Shown: positions 24,586 through 31,248 of the stretch, one piece after another
Layout of the letters: every line of letters begins with the position of its first letter
Position numbering within the stretch: the stretch's first letter is position 1
Origin: Deltaproteobacteria bacterium
GTDB lineage: Bacteria; Desulfobacterota; Desulfarculia; Desulfarculales; Desulfarculaceae
DNA length: 32,442 nt
NCBI GenBank assembly: GCA_021811275.1
Contig: JAJZPI010000025.1
Coordinates: forward strand, 1-32,442
Direction of reading: 5' to 3'
Translations under genes and position numbers: made by a program
Notes under the pieces: model-generated
Told to the model about the DNA's origin: nothing
Database searches by the model: none
The model's input: only the letters and a program-made list of their open reading frames with translations

Positions 24586-25416
24586 ATGCCCAGGCTAACG
24601 TGGGAAAGCCAGGCCCAGGAGGCCTTGAAGCGGGTGCCGGTCTTGGTGCGGCCCCTGGCCCGGCGCAAGATCGAGGAGCGTGTGGGCGCTAGCGGCCGCC
24701 GAGTGGTCACCGTGGCCGACTTCGCCGAGGCCGAGGCGCGCTTCAAGGCGGTGGCCGGAGGCAGGAGCGGCGAGGAGATCAAGGCCGTGCTGCCGGCGGC
24801 CAATGAGCCGGGCGTGGAGATGGTGATCCTCGAGGCCTGCCGGGCTTCGCTATCTGGCTGTCCCAACCCGCTGATAGATGTTGACGCCTGGCGGAGCGCC
24901 CTGGAGCGCTGGGTGGCCGAAAGCGGGCTGTCGGAACGGCTGCGGGCGCGGGTTCAGGGCGAGCAGGTGCTCTTTCACCACAAGCTCAAGATCGCCGTGG
25001 CCGGCTGCCCCAACGGCTGCTCGCGCCCCCAGATCGCCGACCTGGCCCTGGTGGGCATGGCCCGTCCTGAGTTCACGCCGGGGGCCTGCACGGCCTGCGG
25101 TGCCTGCGCCGAGGCCTGTCCGGACCAGGCCCTGACCGTGGACGGCGCGCCGCCCCTTTGGGACCGGCTCGCCTGCCAGGGTTGCCTCGCCTGTCAGGAG
25201 GCTTGCCCGGCGGACTGCGTCAGCTTGGCGCGGCCGGGCGCGCGCATCCTCATGGGCGGCAAGCTCGGCCGGCAACCCCGGCTGGCCACCCTGGCCGGTG
25301 AGGCCCGGAACCCTAGCGGGGCGGTGGAGGTCCTGCGAGGGACGATGGAGGAGTATCTGGCCCAGGCCAGGAGCGGTGAACGATTCGCGGCCTGGTATTG
25401 CCGCGCTCACGCGTAA
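24586..25416 (+). CDS. PCP_red + siroheme sulfite/nitrite-reductase-like + double ferredoxin protein, 276 aa
   Basis: Residues 1-55 (WESQAQEALKRVPVLVRPLA ... RRVVTVADFAEAE) resemble the PCP_red domain also found at the C-terminus of light-independent protochlorophyllide reductase subunits. Residues about 60-160 resemble a sulfite/nitrite reductase siroheme domain, with CRASLSGC (Cys85, Cys92) and CPNGC (Cys141, Cys145). The first pair is spaced C-x6-C, not the usual C-x5-C. Two [4Fe-4S] ferredoxin motifs follow (Cys168, 171, 174, 178 and Cys197, 200, 203, 207). It is a small, low-molecular-weight sulfite-reductase-like protein. An AAGGAGG site precedes ATG 24586. Real reductase activity on sulfite, nitrite or NO is untested. 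Confidence 0.82.
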   Translation: MPRLTWESQAQEALKRVPVLVRPLARRKIEERVGASGRRVVTVADFAEAEARFKAVAGGRSGEEIKAVLPAANEPGVEMVILEACRASLSGCPNPLIDVDAWRSALERWVAESGLSERLRARVQGEQVLFHHKLKIAVAGCPNGCSRPQIADLALVGMARPEFTPGACTACGACAEACPDQALTVDGAPPLWDRLACQGCLACQEACPADCVSLARPGARILMGGKLGRQPRLATLAGEARNPSGAVEVLRGTMEEYLAQARSGERFAAWYCRAHA

Positions 25417-25427
25417 GGAGCAAGACC

Positions 25428-26228
25428 ATGGGAAAGACCATGTGCCCCGGCCAAGACACCGCCTTCTGGCGGCCTGGCGACATCTTCGAAGTTCCTTGCA
25501 GCCACTGCGGCTACGAGCTGGAATTCTTCAAGGATGACGCCGCCCGCCGCTGCACCCGCTGCGGCTCGCGGGTGGCCAATCCCAAGCTGAACCTGGGTTG
25601 CGCCCAGTGGTGCGAGCACGCCAAGGAATGCCTGGGCTATGACCCCAAGGAGGTGCTCATGGCCGAGGGCGACGAAACCTCCCTGGTCGACCGCCTCATA
25701 GCCGCCATGCAGGCCACCTTTGGCCAGGATCAGAAGCGCATCACCCATGCCCTCACCGTCCTGGAGAGGGCCAAGGAGATCATGCGCGGGGAGCAGGGGG
25801 CCGAGCCCAAGGTGGTGCTGGCCGCGGCGGTGCTGCACGACATCGGCATCCAGGAGGCGGAGCGCAAGCACGGCTCCAGCGCCGGCCGCTGGCAGGAGGT
25901 GGAGGGCCCGCCCATCGCCGAGGCCATCATGAAGGACCTGGGCATGGACGAGGCCAGCCGCGACCACGTGGGCAAGATCATCGCCAACCACCACAGCGCC
26001 GGGGAAATCGACACGCTGGAGTTCCGTATCCTCTGGGACGCCGATTGGCTGGTGAACATCCCCGAGGAATACCCGGAGCACACCCCGGAGAAGCTCGAGG
26101 CCCTGATCGAAAAGGTTTTCAAGACCGCCAGCGGCAAGGCGGCGGCCTACCAGCGCCTGCTCCAGCGGGAGGTCCCGGCCGCAGCCCCTCGACCCGCCGC
26201 CCAGCAGCGCTCCTGGCTGGGGGCTTAA
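25428..26228 (+). CDS. Zinc-ribbon HD-domain hydrolase, 266 aa
   Basis: The N-terminus has a zinc ribbon (CSHCGYELEFFKDD ... CTRCGSRV) and a further Cys set (GCAQWCEHAKEC). A C-terminal HD phosphohydrolase domain follows, with ITHALTVLERAKEI, VVLAAAVLHDIG and IIANHHSAGEID supplying the metal-binding His and Asp residues. Such domains hydrolyse phosphate esters or nucleotides. AAGGAG lies 7 nt before ATG 25428, and the gene follows the siroheme-like gene by 11 bp, so it belongs to the Rrf2 operon. It may sense or process a nucleotide, or the zinc ribbon may bind the redox partners; substrate unknown. Confidence 0.85.
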   Translation: MGKTMCPGQDTAFWRPGDIFEVPCSHCGYELEFFKDDAARRCTRCGSRVANPKLNLGCAQWCEHAKECLGYDPKEVLMAEGDETSLVDRLIAAMQATFGQDQKRITHALTVLERAKEIMRGEQGAEPKVVLAAAVLHDIGIQEAERKHGSSAGRWQEVEGPPIAEAIMKDLGMDEASRDHVGKIIANHHSAGEIDTLEFRILWDADWLVNIPEEYPEHTPEKLEALIEKVFKTASGKAAAYQRLLQREVPAAAPRPAAQQRSWLGA

Positions 26229-26250
26229 ATTTTGGAGAGCGTGCAGGAGC

Positions 26251-26290
26251 GGGGGGAAGCCTTTTGGGTGGCCCCAAAAGGCTTCCCCCC
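26251..26290 (+). terminator. 18-bp perfect hairpin at the end of the Rrf2 operon
   Basis: GGGGGGAAGCCTTTTGGG (26251-26268) pairs with its exact complement (26273-26290) over a TGGC loop, 22 bp past the HD gene stop. No T-run follows, so it may stop transcription weakly or stabilise the 3' end of the mRNA. Confidence 0.65.
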
Positions 26291-26319
26291 GGCCCCCCCT
26301 TCCTAACAGGCCGGGGGTA

Positions 26320-26556
26320 ATGCCAATTAGCGTTCAACCGAGTAGTTTGAGCACTAATTGGTATGCGGGCCAAGGATCCACTCCAGCCAACAAGTTGGCT
26401 GGGGACCCCGGGGGGTGGCCCGCCGAGCGCGCAAGCGCTCGCGAGGCGGGGCAAAACCGGGGGGCCCCACAAAGCTTGCTTTGTGGGGTCAAACCACGCC
26501 TTTGCCATGCCGATATGCGATCAAGGCCATGGATGGCTTTGATCGCATATTGGTAT
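26320..26556 (-). repeat. Five-hairpin dispersed repeat, copy C (inverted)
   Basis: The same element as 71-308 and 17084-17324, on the other strand. Plus-strand order: terminal hairpin arms 26325-26337 and 26347-26359; CCAGCCAAC (26383-26391) with GTTGGCTGG (26394-26402); GC-rich stem 26419-26450; CCCCACAAAGC (26465-26475) with GCTTTGTGGGG (26478-26488); ATATGCGATCAAGGCCAT (26513-26530) with its near-perfect arm (26533-26550). Ends are ATGCCAAT and ATTGGTAT, inverted repeats with one mismatch. It lies between the convergent ends of the HD gene and glnK-like gene. It is the best-folded copy. Confidence 0.88.
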
Positions 26557-26584
26557 AAGTTCAACTTCGCGCTGTTTACGTCGG

Positions 26585-26607
26585 GGCGGGGCTGATCCCC
26601 GCCTTTT
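26585..26607 (+). terminator. Intrinsic terminator-like hairpin
   Basis: GGCGGGG (26585-26591) and CCCCGCC (26597-26603) close a 5-nt loop and are followed by TTTT. It sits just after repeat copy C, and would end transcription coming from the Rrf2 operon through the repeat. Confidence 0.6.
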
Positions 26608-26639
26608 ATGCCAAGTTGAAACTTGATGTTAACGCCGCT

Positions 26640-26670
26640 GCAATCTCCCGCTTCGCTCGCAATGACAACT
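26640..26670 (-). repeat. REP-like GTCATTGCGAGCGAAGC element
   Basis: On the minus strand this reads GTCATTGCGAGCGAAGCGG then GAGATTGC. The string resembles a short repeat seen in many bacterial genomes (GTCATTGCGAGcgaaGC...GCAATCTC). It is a single arm or one copy; I recall the wide spread but cannot verify it here. The stretch 26671-26760 shows nothing else. Confidence 0.45.
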
Positions 26671-26761
26671 AGTTCAGTATTTGCCTGGACAACCCTTCAA
26701 CGGAAGCGCGCAAGGCCGAGGGGGCGGGCCGTTATCGACACGCCTCGGCCGCGGCGGCACG

Positions 26762-26805
26762 CCGCCGGCCCGGGTGAGGGAGGGAGACCTCGTCCGGGCC
26801 GGCGG
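26762..26805 (-). terminator. Possible terminator-like hairpin after glnK
   Basis: CCGCCGGCCCGG (26762-26773) pairs perfectly with CCGGGCCGGCGG (26794-26805) over a 20-nt loop, about 25 bp beyond the PII gene stop. No T-run is present, so it may instead be a stable 3' end. Confidence 0.45.
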
Positions 26806-26830
26806 GTTGAGGAGAGAGAGGTTTGGTGGG

Positions 26831-27223
26831 TTACTTCTTCTTGCCTTTGCGCTCATCGATGTCGCCGGGATACATGACCGCGTCGTGGCCGCGCTCGCCG
26901 GTGCGGATGCGCACGACTTCCTCGACCGGCAGGATGAAGATCAGTCCATCGCCGGCCTCGCCGTTGGCGCCGCTGCGGGCGGAAGTCACGATGGTCTCGA
27001 CGGTCTCGTCGACGTTGTCCTCGCTCAGCACGATATTGATCTGGATCTTGGGCAGCAGGTCGACCTGGTAGGAGCCGGAGCGCCCGCTGAGGACGATGCC
27101 TCCCTGTCGGCCGTGGCCGCGTATCTCCGCGACGTTCATGCCCATGATCCCGATGCTCCGCAGGGCCTCCTTGACGTCGTTGAGCTTGTCTTCCCTGATT
27201 ATGGCTTCAATCATCTTAAGCAT
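26831..27223 (-). CDS. glnK: PII signal protein (GlnK/GlnB family), 130 aa
   Basis: A trimeric nitrogen/energy sensor that binds ATP, ADP and 2-oxoglutarate and blocks the ammonium channel. The fold is clear: MIEAIIREDKLNDVKEAL at the start, GRQGG near the T-loop base, SGSYQVDLLPK with the T-loop Tyr that is uridylylated in many proteobacteria, and GDGLIFILPVEEVVRIRTGE as the B- and C-loop signature. A short basic tail (DERKGKKK) exceeds the usual 112 aa. It is encoded 19 bp after amtB, the reverse of the common glnK-amtB order, and shares its sigma-54 promoter. GlnK is preferred over GlnB because of this linkage. Confidence 0.93.
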   Translation of the reverse strand: MLKMIEAIIREDKLNDVKEALRSIGIMGMNVAEIRGHGRQGGIVLSGRSGSYQVDLLPKIQINIVLSEDNVDETVETIVTSARSGANGEAGDGLIFILPVEEVVRIRTGERGHDAVMYPGDIDERKGKKK

Positions 27224-27242
27224 GGCTTTACCGCCTTTCTTT

Positions 27243-28472
27243 CTACGAGTAGGCCCGTTCGCCGTGCTCGCTCAAGTCGAGTCCAACTTCCTCCTCGGGG
27301 GCGGTCACCCTGAGCCCGAAGATCGCGTCCAGGATCTTGGTCAGGATGTAGGTCGCCACGAAGACAAAGACTATGGTGGTGGCGCAGGCGATGATCTGGG
27401 TCACGAGCTGGCCGGGGTTGCCGTAGAAGAGGCCGTCGGCGCCGGCTTCGTTGATGGTCTTGGTGGCGAACAGGCCGGTCATGAGGGCGCCGGTTAGGCC
27501 GCCCATGCCGTGACAGGCCCAGACGTCCAGGGAGTCATCCAGCCCGAACTTCTGGCGCAGGCGCATGCAGTAGAAGCTGATGGGGGCGGCCACGGCGCCG
27601 ATGACTATTGCGCCCATGGGGGTTACGAAGCCGGCGGCCGGGGTGATGGCGACCAGGCCCACCACCGCGCCGGTGGCGATGCCCAAGACGCTGGGCTTGT
27701 CGTGGCCCCAGCTGACCAGCATCCAGGAGAGGGCTGCGGCGGCTGCGGCGGTGTTGGTGTTGATGAAGGCGTAGGCGGCCAGACCGTCGGCGGCCAGCGA
27801 GCTGCCGGCGTTGAAGCCGAACCAGCCCATCCAGAGCAGACCGGCGCCCAGCACCACGAAGGGGATGTTGTGCGGCTCCATGGGGGCGCTGGGATAGCCC
27901 TTGCGCGGGCCCAGGGCCAGGGCGAAGGCCAGGGCGCTGAAGCCGGCGGCGACGTGGACCACGGTGCCCCCGGCGAAGTCCAGGGCGCCCAGGGTCTTGA
28001 GCCAACCGCCATCGCCCCACACCCAGTGGGCCAGCGGATCGTACACTACCGTCGCCCATAGCAGGCTGAAGATCAGGAAGGTCTTGAAGCGCACCCGGTC
28101 GACGATGGTGCCGGTGATCAGCGCCGGGGTGATGATGGCGAACATCATCTGGAAGATGCAGAAAACCAGGTGGGGAATAGTCTTGGAGTAGGCATCAAAG
28201 GGCTTGGGACCCACGCCGGCCAGGCCGGCCCAGGACAGATCACCCACCAAGCCCTTCACGTCGGGTCCGAAGGCCAGCGAGTAGCCGAAGAGCACCCACT
28301 GCACGCTGATCAGACCGATCATGATGAAGCTAAGGTTGAGGGTGGACAGGACGTTCTTTTTGCGCACCATGCCCCCGTAGAAAAAGGCCAGGGCCGGGGC
28401 GGTCATCATCAGCACCAGGGCCGAGCTGATCAACACCCACGCGGTATCGCCGCTGTTGATACTGGGTTCCAT
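27243..28472 (-). CDS. amtB: Ammonium transporter, 409 aa
   Basis: The AmtB/Mep/Rh channel for ammonium at the inner membrane, with about eleven helices. The pore His pair is present in TVVHVAAGFSAL and VWACHGMGGLTGALMTG. The start has MEPSINSGDTAWVLISSALV with no cleaved signal peptide. Length matches the family (about 400-430 aa). A strong AGGAGGAAG lies before ATG 28472. GlnK follows 19 bp downstream, so surplus ammonium likely closes the channel by direct binding. Transcription begins at a consensus sigma-54 promoter (28572-28587), as usual for nitrogen-limited expression. Confidence 0.96.
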   Translation of the reverse strand: MEPSINSGDTAWVLISSALVLMMTAPALAFFYGGMVRKKNVLSTLNLSFIMIGLISVQWVLFGYSLAFGPDVKGLVGDLSWAGLAGVGPKPFDAYSKTIPHLVFCIFQMMFAIITPALITGTIVDRVRFKTFLIFSLLWATVVYDPLAHWVWGDGGWLKTLGALDFAGGTVVHVAAGFSALAFALALGPRKGYPSAPMEPHNIPFVVLGAGLLWMGWFGFNAGSSLAADGLAAYAFINTNTAAAAAALSWMLVSWGHDKPSVLGIATGAVVGLVAITPAAGFVTPMGAIVIGAVAAPISFYCMRLRQKFGLDDSLDVWACHGMGGLTGALMTGLFATKTINEAGADGLFYGNPGQLVTQIIACATTIVFVFVATYILTKILDAIFGLRVTAPEEEVGLDLSEHGERAYS

Positions 28473-28571
28473 GTTAACTTCCTCCTACTGTCTGATTTCC
28501 GCGGGCGAGTTCAAGGAGCCCTCTGCTCATCGTTGCGCCCACTGTGCGCTGGTTGGCTCATCCAAGGCTTG

Positions 28572-28587
28572 AGCAAGGGCCGTGCCA
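28572..28587 (-). promoter_or_regulatory. Sigma-54 promoter of amtB-glnK
   Basis: On the minus strand the sequence reads TGGCACG, four bases, then TTGCT, an exact match to the -24/-12 consensus for RpoN. It lies about 100 bp upstream of the amtB start, so a leader of about 85-90 nt is expected. An NtrC-type enhancer should lie further up; I found no clear site. Confidence 0.88.
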
Positions 28588-28904
28588 TAGGCATGAAAAA
28601 AATATAAGTTGCTTAAATATATTACTAAAATAGATTTAGAACAAAGGCGGGCAGGGTCCTGTCCCTACGCTCAGGTATGATATTCAATATGGGCCAATAA
28701 CCAAAATGTAGGGATGAGGATGGGCTATCGATCAGAGGCGGGAAGATGGCGGTTGCGCGCGGCTTCCCTGGGCGGGATTCCCGTGCCGGTGGGTGTTGCC
28801 ATTGCCCTTCCAGTAATGGCGTTTATGATGCAAGGGATATATTGTCGCCGAGGATAGGTCGGTTCAAGGGTAAAGATACCAAATTGTAGGTTATGCCGGA
28901 TGTC
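28588..28904. other. Intergenic spacer between amtB and queE
   Basis: The first part (28594-28640) is AT-rich and could bend DNA or hold an IHF or enhancer site for the sigma-54 promoter. Several short frames exist, for example one from ATG 28746 of about 46 codons, but none has convincing coding features. No RNA gene is seen. Confidence 0.5.
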
Positions 28905-28935
28905 CTGACCCTGGGGAATGATTTTGGCATATAAT
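28905..28935 (+). promoter_or_regulatory. Possible sigma-70 promoter of queE
   Basis: A perfect TATAAT at 28930-28935 lies 25 bp ahead of ATG 28961; CTGACC (28905-28910) is a weak -35 at a 19-bp distance. If real, transcription starts near 28942, which excludes an ATG at 28934. Confidence 0.5.
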
Positions 28936-28960
28936 GCTCGGCGAGAGATGGATGTTAGCC

Positions 28961-29605
28961 ATGCCCATCCTTAAGGTAAACGAGATATTTCTGAGCATAC
29001 AAGGCGAGTCGTCCTGGGCGGGGCTGGCCTGCGCCTTCGTGCGCCTGACCGGCTGCCCCCTGCGCTGCCGCTGGTGCGACACCGCCTATGCCTATGAAGA
29101 TGGCGAGTATTTGAGCTTGAATGAGGTGGTCCGACGGGTGCTCGATTTCGGGGTGGGGCTGGCCGAGGTCACCGGCGGCGAGCCCCTGGCCCAGGCCGGG
29201 ACACCGGAGTTGGTCTCGGCCCTCTTGGAGGGCGGGCTCACGGTGCTGGTGGAGACGGGCGGGTCGCTGGACATCGGGGTGCTGGACCGGCGGGCGCGGG
29301 TGATCCTGGACGTGAAGTGCCCCAGCTCGGGCATGAGCGGGCGCATGCGCTGGCCCAACCTGACCAAGTTGCGCCCCCACGACGAGGTGAAGTTCGTCCT
29401 GGCCGGCCGCGAAGACTACGAATACGCGCGCCAGGTCATTATTGAATACAACCTGGCCCGAAGGGCATCGGCGCTGGTGTCCGTGGCCCATGGCCAAATC
29501 GAGCCCCGGCGGGTGGTGGAATGGATGCTGGACGACCGCCTGCCCGCGCGCTTTCAGCTCCAACTCCACAAGCACATCTGGCCGCCGGATAAGCGGGGGG
29601 TATAG
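28961..29605 (+). CDS. queE: 7-carboxy-7-deazaguanine synthase (QueE), 214 aa
   Basis: A radical SAM enzyme of queuosine precursor synthesis, turning 6-carboxytetrahydropterin into the deazaguanine ring. The N-terminus VNEIFLSIQGES and the CPLRCRWC site (Cys32, Cys36, Cys39 from ATG 28961) are diagnostic, as is EVTGGEPL. The C-terminal RFQLQLHKHIW is a known QueE ending. Length is in the usual range. ATGs at 28934, 28952 and 28961 are all in frame; I chose 28961 because the -10 box overlaps 28934 and a GGA lies 8 nt before 28961. No queC, queD or queF gene is adjacent. Confidence 0.93.
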   Translation: MPILKVNEIFLSIQGESSWAGLACAFVRLTGCPLRCRWCDTAYAYEDGEYLSLNEVVRRVLDFGVGLAEVTGGEPLAQAGTPELVSALLEGGLTVLVETGGSLDIGVLDRRARVILDVKCPSSGMSGRMRWPNLTKLRPHDEVKFVLAGREDYEYARQVIIEYNLARRASALVSVAHGQIEPRRVVEWMLDDRLPARFQLQLHKHIWPPDKRGV

Positions 29606-29646
29606 GCAAACTGGGGCGGGGGCGGTCAAGGCGGGGGGGCCGGCGT

Positions 29647-30216
29647 TCAGCCGCCTGCGGCTATGACCAATTCAGCCTCCGAAACCAGGCTGACCCCGCG
29701 TTGGCGAGCGGCTTCTTGCAACCGGGCCAAGGCCGTGGCCTCGTCGATGTGGCGGCGTTCCATGAGAATGCCCTTGGCCCGCTCGATGAGCTTGCGGGCC
29801 CTGAGTTCCTCGCGCAGGTCCACCACCTGCCGCTCCAATTCCCGCACGCGCCGGAAGTTCTGGCAGGCCAGGTCGATGGCCGGGCCCAGGACCGCGGTTT
29901 CCACCGGTTTGAGTAGGTATGAGCAGACCCCGGCCCGACGGGCTCGCTCCAGGAAGATCCGGTCGGCGTGGCTGGTGACCAGCACCACCGGCAGAGGGCT
30001 CTGGCGGTTCATGGCCTCGGCGGCCTTGAGGCCGTCCAGGATGGGCAGGCGGATGTCCATGAGCACCAGGTCGGGCACCAGCTGCCGCCGAAGCCGGCAG
30101 GCCTCGCGTCCGTCCCGGGCCAACCCCAAGACCCTGTGCCCCAGGGCGTTCAGGCTTTGCTGCAAGGACAGGGCGTGGGCCGCCTCGTCCTCCACCACCA
30201 GGATCCCCAGACTCAT
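29647..30216 (-). CDS. Response regulator with ANTAR RNA-binding domain, 189 aa
   Basis: A receiver domain (1-120; Glu9, Asp10 and phosphoacceptor Asp54 in LVLMDIRLP; YLLKPV near 104) is followed by a coiled-coil and an ANTAR domain (about 130-185; ARKLIERAKGILMERRHI ... A..LQEAARQRG). ANTAR proteins bind paired RNA hairpins and prevent termination. ATG 30216 overlaps the kinase stop by 4 bp (ATGA), so the two are one unit. The layout equals EutV and the Geobacter GnfR type, and it lies 1.2 kb from amtB. I infer nitrogen control, but no target hairpin pair was found nearby. Confidence 0.93.
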   Translation of the reverse strand: MSLGILVVEDEAAHALSLQQSLNALGHRVLGLARDGREACRLRRQLVPDLVLMDIRLPILDGLKAAEAMNRQSPLPVVLVTSHADRIFLERARRAGVCSYLLKPVETAVLGPAIDLACQNFRRVRELERQVVDLREELRARKLIERAKGILMERRHIDEATALARLQEAARQRGVSLVSEAELVIAAGG

Positions 30217-30905
30217 TGCCAAGCGCTGCGGTTTAAGTTGGCCAACTCCTCGGCGGGCACGGTAAGCCGGACCTGCAAACCGCGGCCAGGCTGGTTCAAA
30301 TCCATGCGCCCGCGCAGATCGTTAATGGCCACGGCCTTGGCCAGTCTGAGCCCCAGGCGGCTGTGCCGTTCGAGGTCGAAGCCCGAGGGCAGGCCGGGGC
30401 CGTTGTCGGTGACGCTGAGGCTCAAGCCATCCCGGCCCATCTCGCCCTGCACCACCAGCTTGGGCCGGCTGGAACGGCCCAAGCCGTGAATCAGGGCGTT
30501 GCCCACGACCTCATGCAGCCAAAGCGAAAGAGGGGAGCAGATGCGCAGGCTGAGCGGCAGCTCCTGCACCTGCCGCTCCACTTGGGCCAGGCCGCCATAG
30601 CGCCAGAGCAGCCGCCGCAGCACCTCCTCGGCCATGAGGTCGAGCCTGGGTTGGGCCCCCTCGCCGGCGACCAGGGTGTAGCAGACGCTGAGCGCGCCTA
30701 CCCGGCCCTCCACCGCCGTGGCCAGGTCCTCGGCGGACTTGGCATAGGGGGCGGCCAGGGCGATCAGGTTGGCGATGGTTTGCAGGTCGTTCTTGGCGCG
30801 ATGACAAACCTCGCCCGCCACCCGGCGGCTATAGGCGGCCAGGTGGGGGAGGGGCTCCTTGGCGAGGGCCTGGGGCGGGATTTTTCCTTCAACGGTCTGG
30901 GCCAT
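30213..30905 (-). CDS. HisKA_2-type sensor histidine kinase, 230 aa
   Basis: The kinase has phosphoacceptor His35 in GEVCHRAKNDLQTIANL, the HisKA_2 pattern, then an ATPase domain with LHEVVGNALIHGL (N box), DNGPGLPSGFD and RLGLRLAKAV. Only about 34 residues precede the His, with no membrane span, so the protein is cytoplasmic and has no obvious sensor domain; it may read a partner protein such as PII or a metabolite. It is translationally coupled to the ANTAR regulator. EutW and GnfK are comparable partners of ANTAR regulators. ATG 30905 is preferred; the frame is open to 30944. The receptor signal is unknown. Confidence 0.9.
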   Translation of the reverse strand: MAQTVEGKIPPQALAKEPLPHLAAYSRRVAGEVCHRAKNDLQTIANLIALAAPYAKSAEDLATAVEGRVGALSVCYTLVAGEGAQPRLDLMAEEVLRRLLWRYGGLAQVERQVQELPLSLRICSPLSLWLHEVVGNALIHGLGRSSRPKLVVQGEMGRDGLSLSVTDNGPGLPSGFDLERHSRLGLRLAKAVAINDLRGRMDLNQPGRGLQVRLTVPAEELANLNRSAWQ

Positions 30906-30969
30906 GCGACGATCCCCGTTGGTTAAAGGGTCAGGGATCAACAATGGCAGGCCCGGATTCGCCGGGCGT

Positions 30970-31191
30970 CTATACCGACTCGACGCTTTTCACTTCGGGC
31001 ACGAACTGTTTGATGACCTTTTCAATGCCCATCTTTAGGGTCATCTGGCTCATGGGGCAGCCCCCGCAGGCGCCCTTGAGGCGGACCTTCACCACCCCCT
31101 GGGGATCGACCTCCACCAGTTCGACGTCACCGCCGTCCCTTTGCAAGGCTGGACGAATTTTCTCCAGGGCGTCTTGCACCTGCTCTTTCAA
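30970..31191 (-). CDS. NifU C-terminal-domain (Nfu) Fe-S scaffold, 73 aa
   Basis: A single Nfu domain that assembles or carries an Fe-S cluster. The signature GACGGCPMS holds Cys42 and Cys45, and VQDALEKIRPALQRDGGDVELVEV and MTLKMGIEKVIKQ are typical. The start is TTG 31191 preceded by GGAGG at 6 nt spacing; no ATG lies in frame upstream. It could serve Fe-S proteins such as the redox operon products, but it stands alone and co-transcription with purC upstream is uncertain. Confidence 0.92.
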   Translation of the reverse strand: MKEQVQDALEKIRPALQRDGGDVELVEVDPQGVVKVRLKGACGGCPMSQMTLKMGIEKVIKQFVPEVKSVESV

Positions 31192-31248
31192 GGCGATCCT
31201 CCGCTATGATGATTTCCGGACCATAGCACACAGTTAGATGATTGCCAA

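Noticed and set aside
28473-28562. ANTAR target hairpins in the amtB leader
   Set aside because: GCGC/GCGC and GAGC/GCTC hairpins exist, but their loops are 7 and 5 nt, not the 6-nt A..G.. loop, and no terminator overlaps them.
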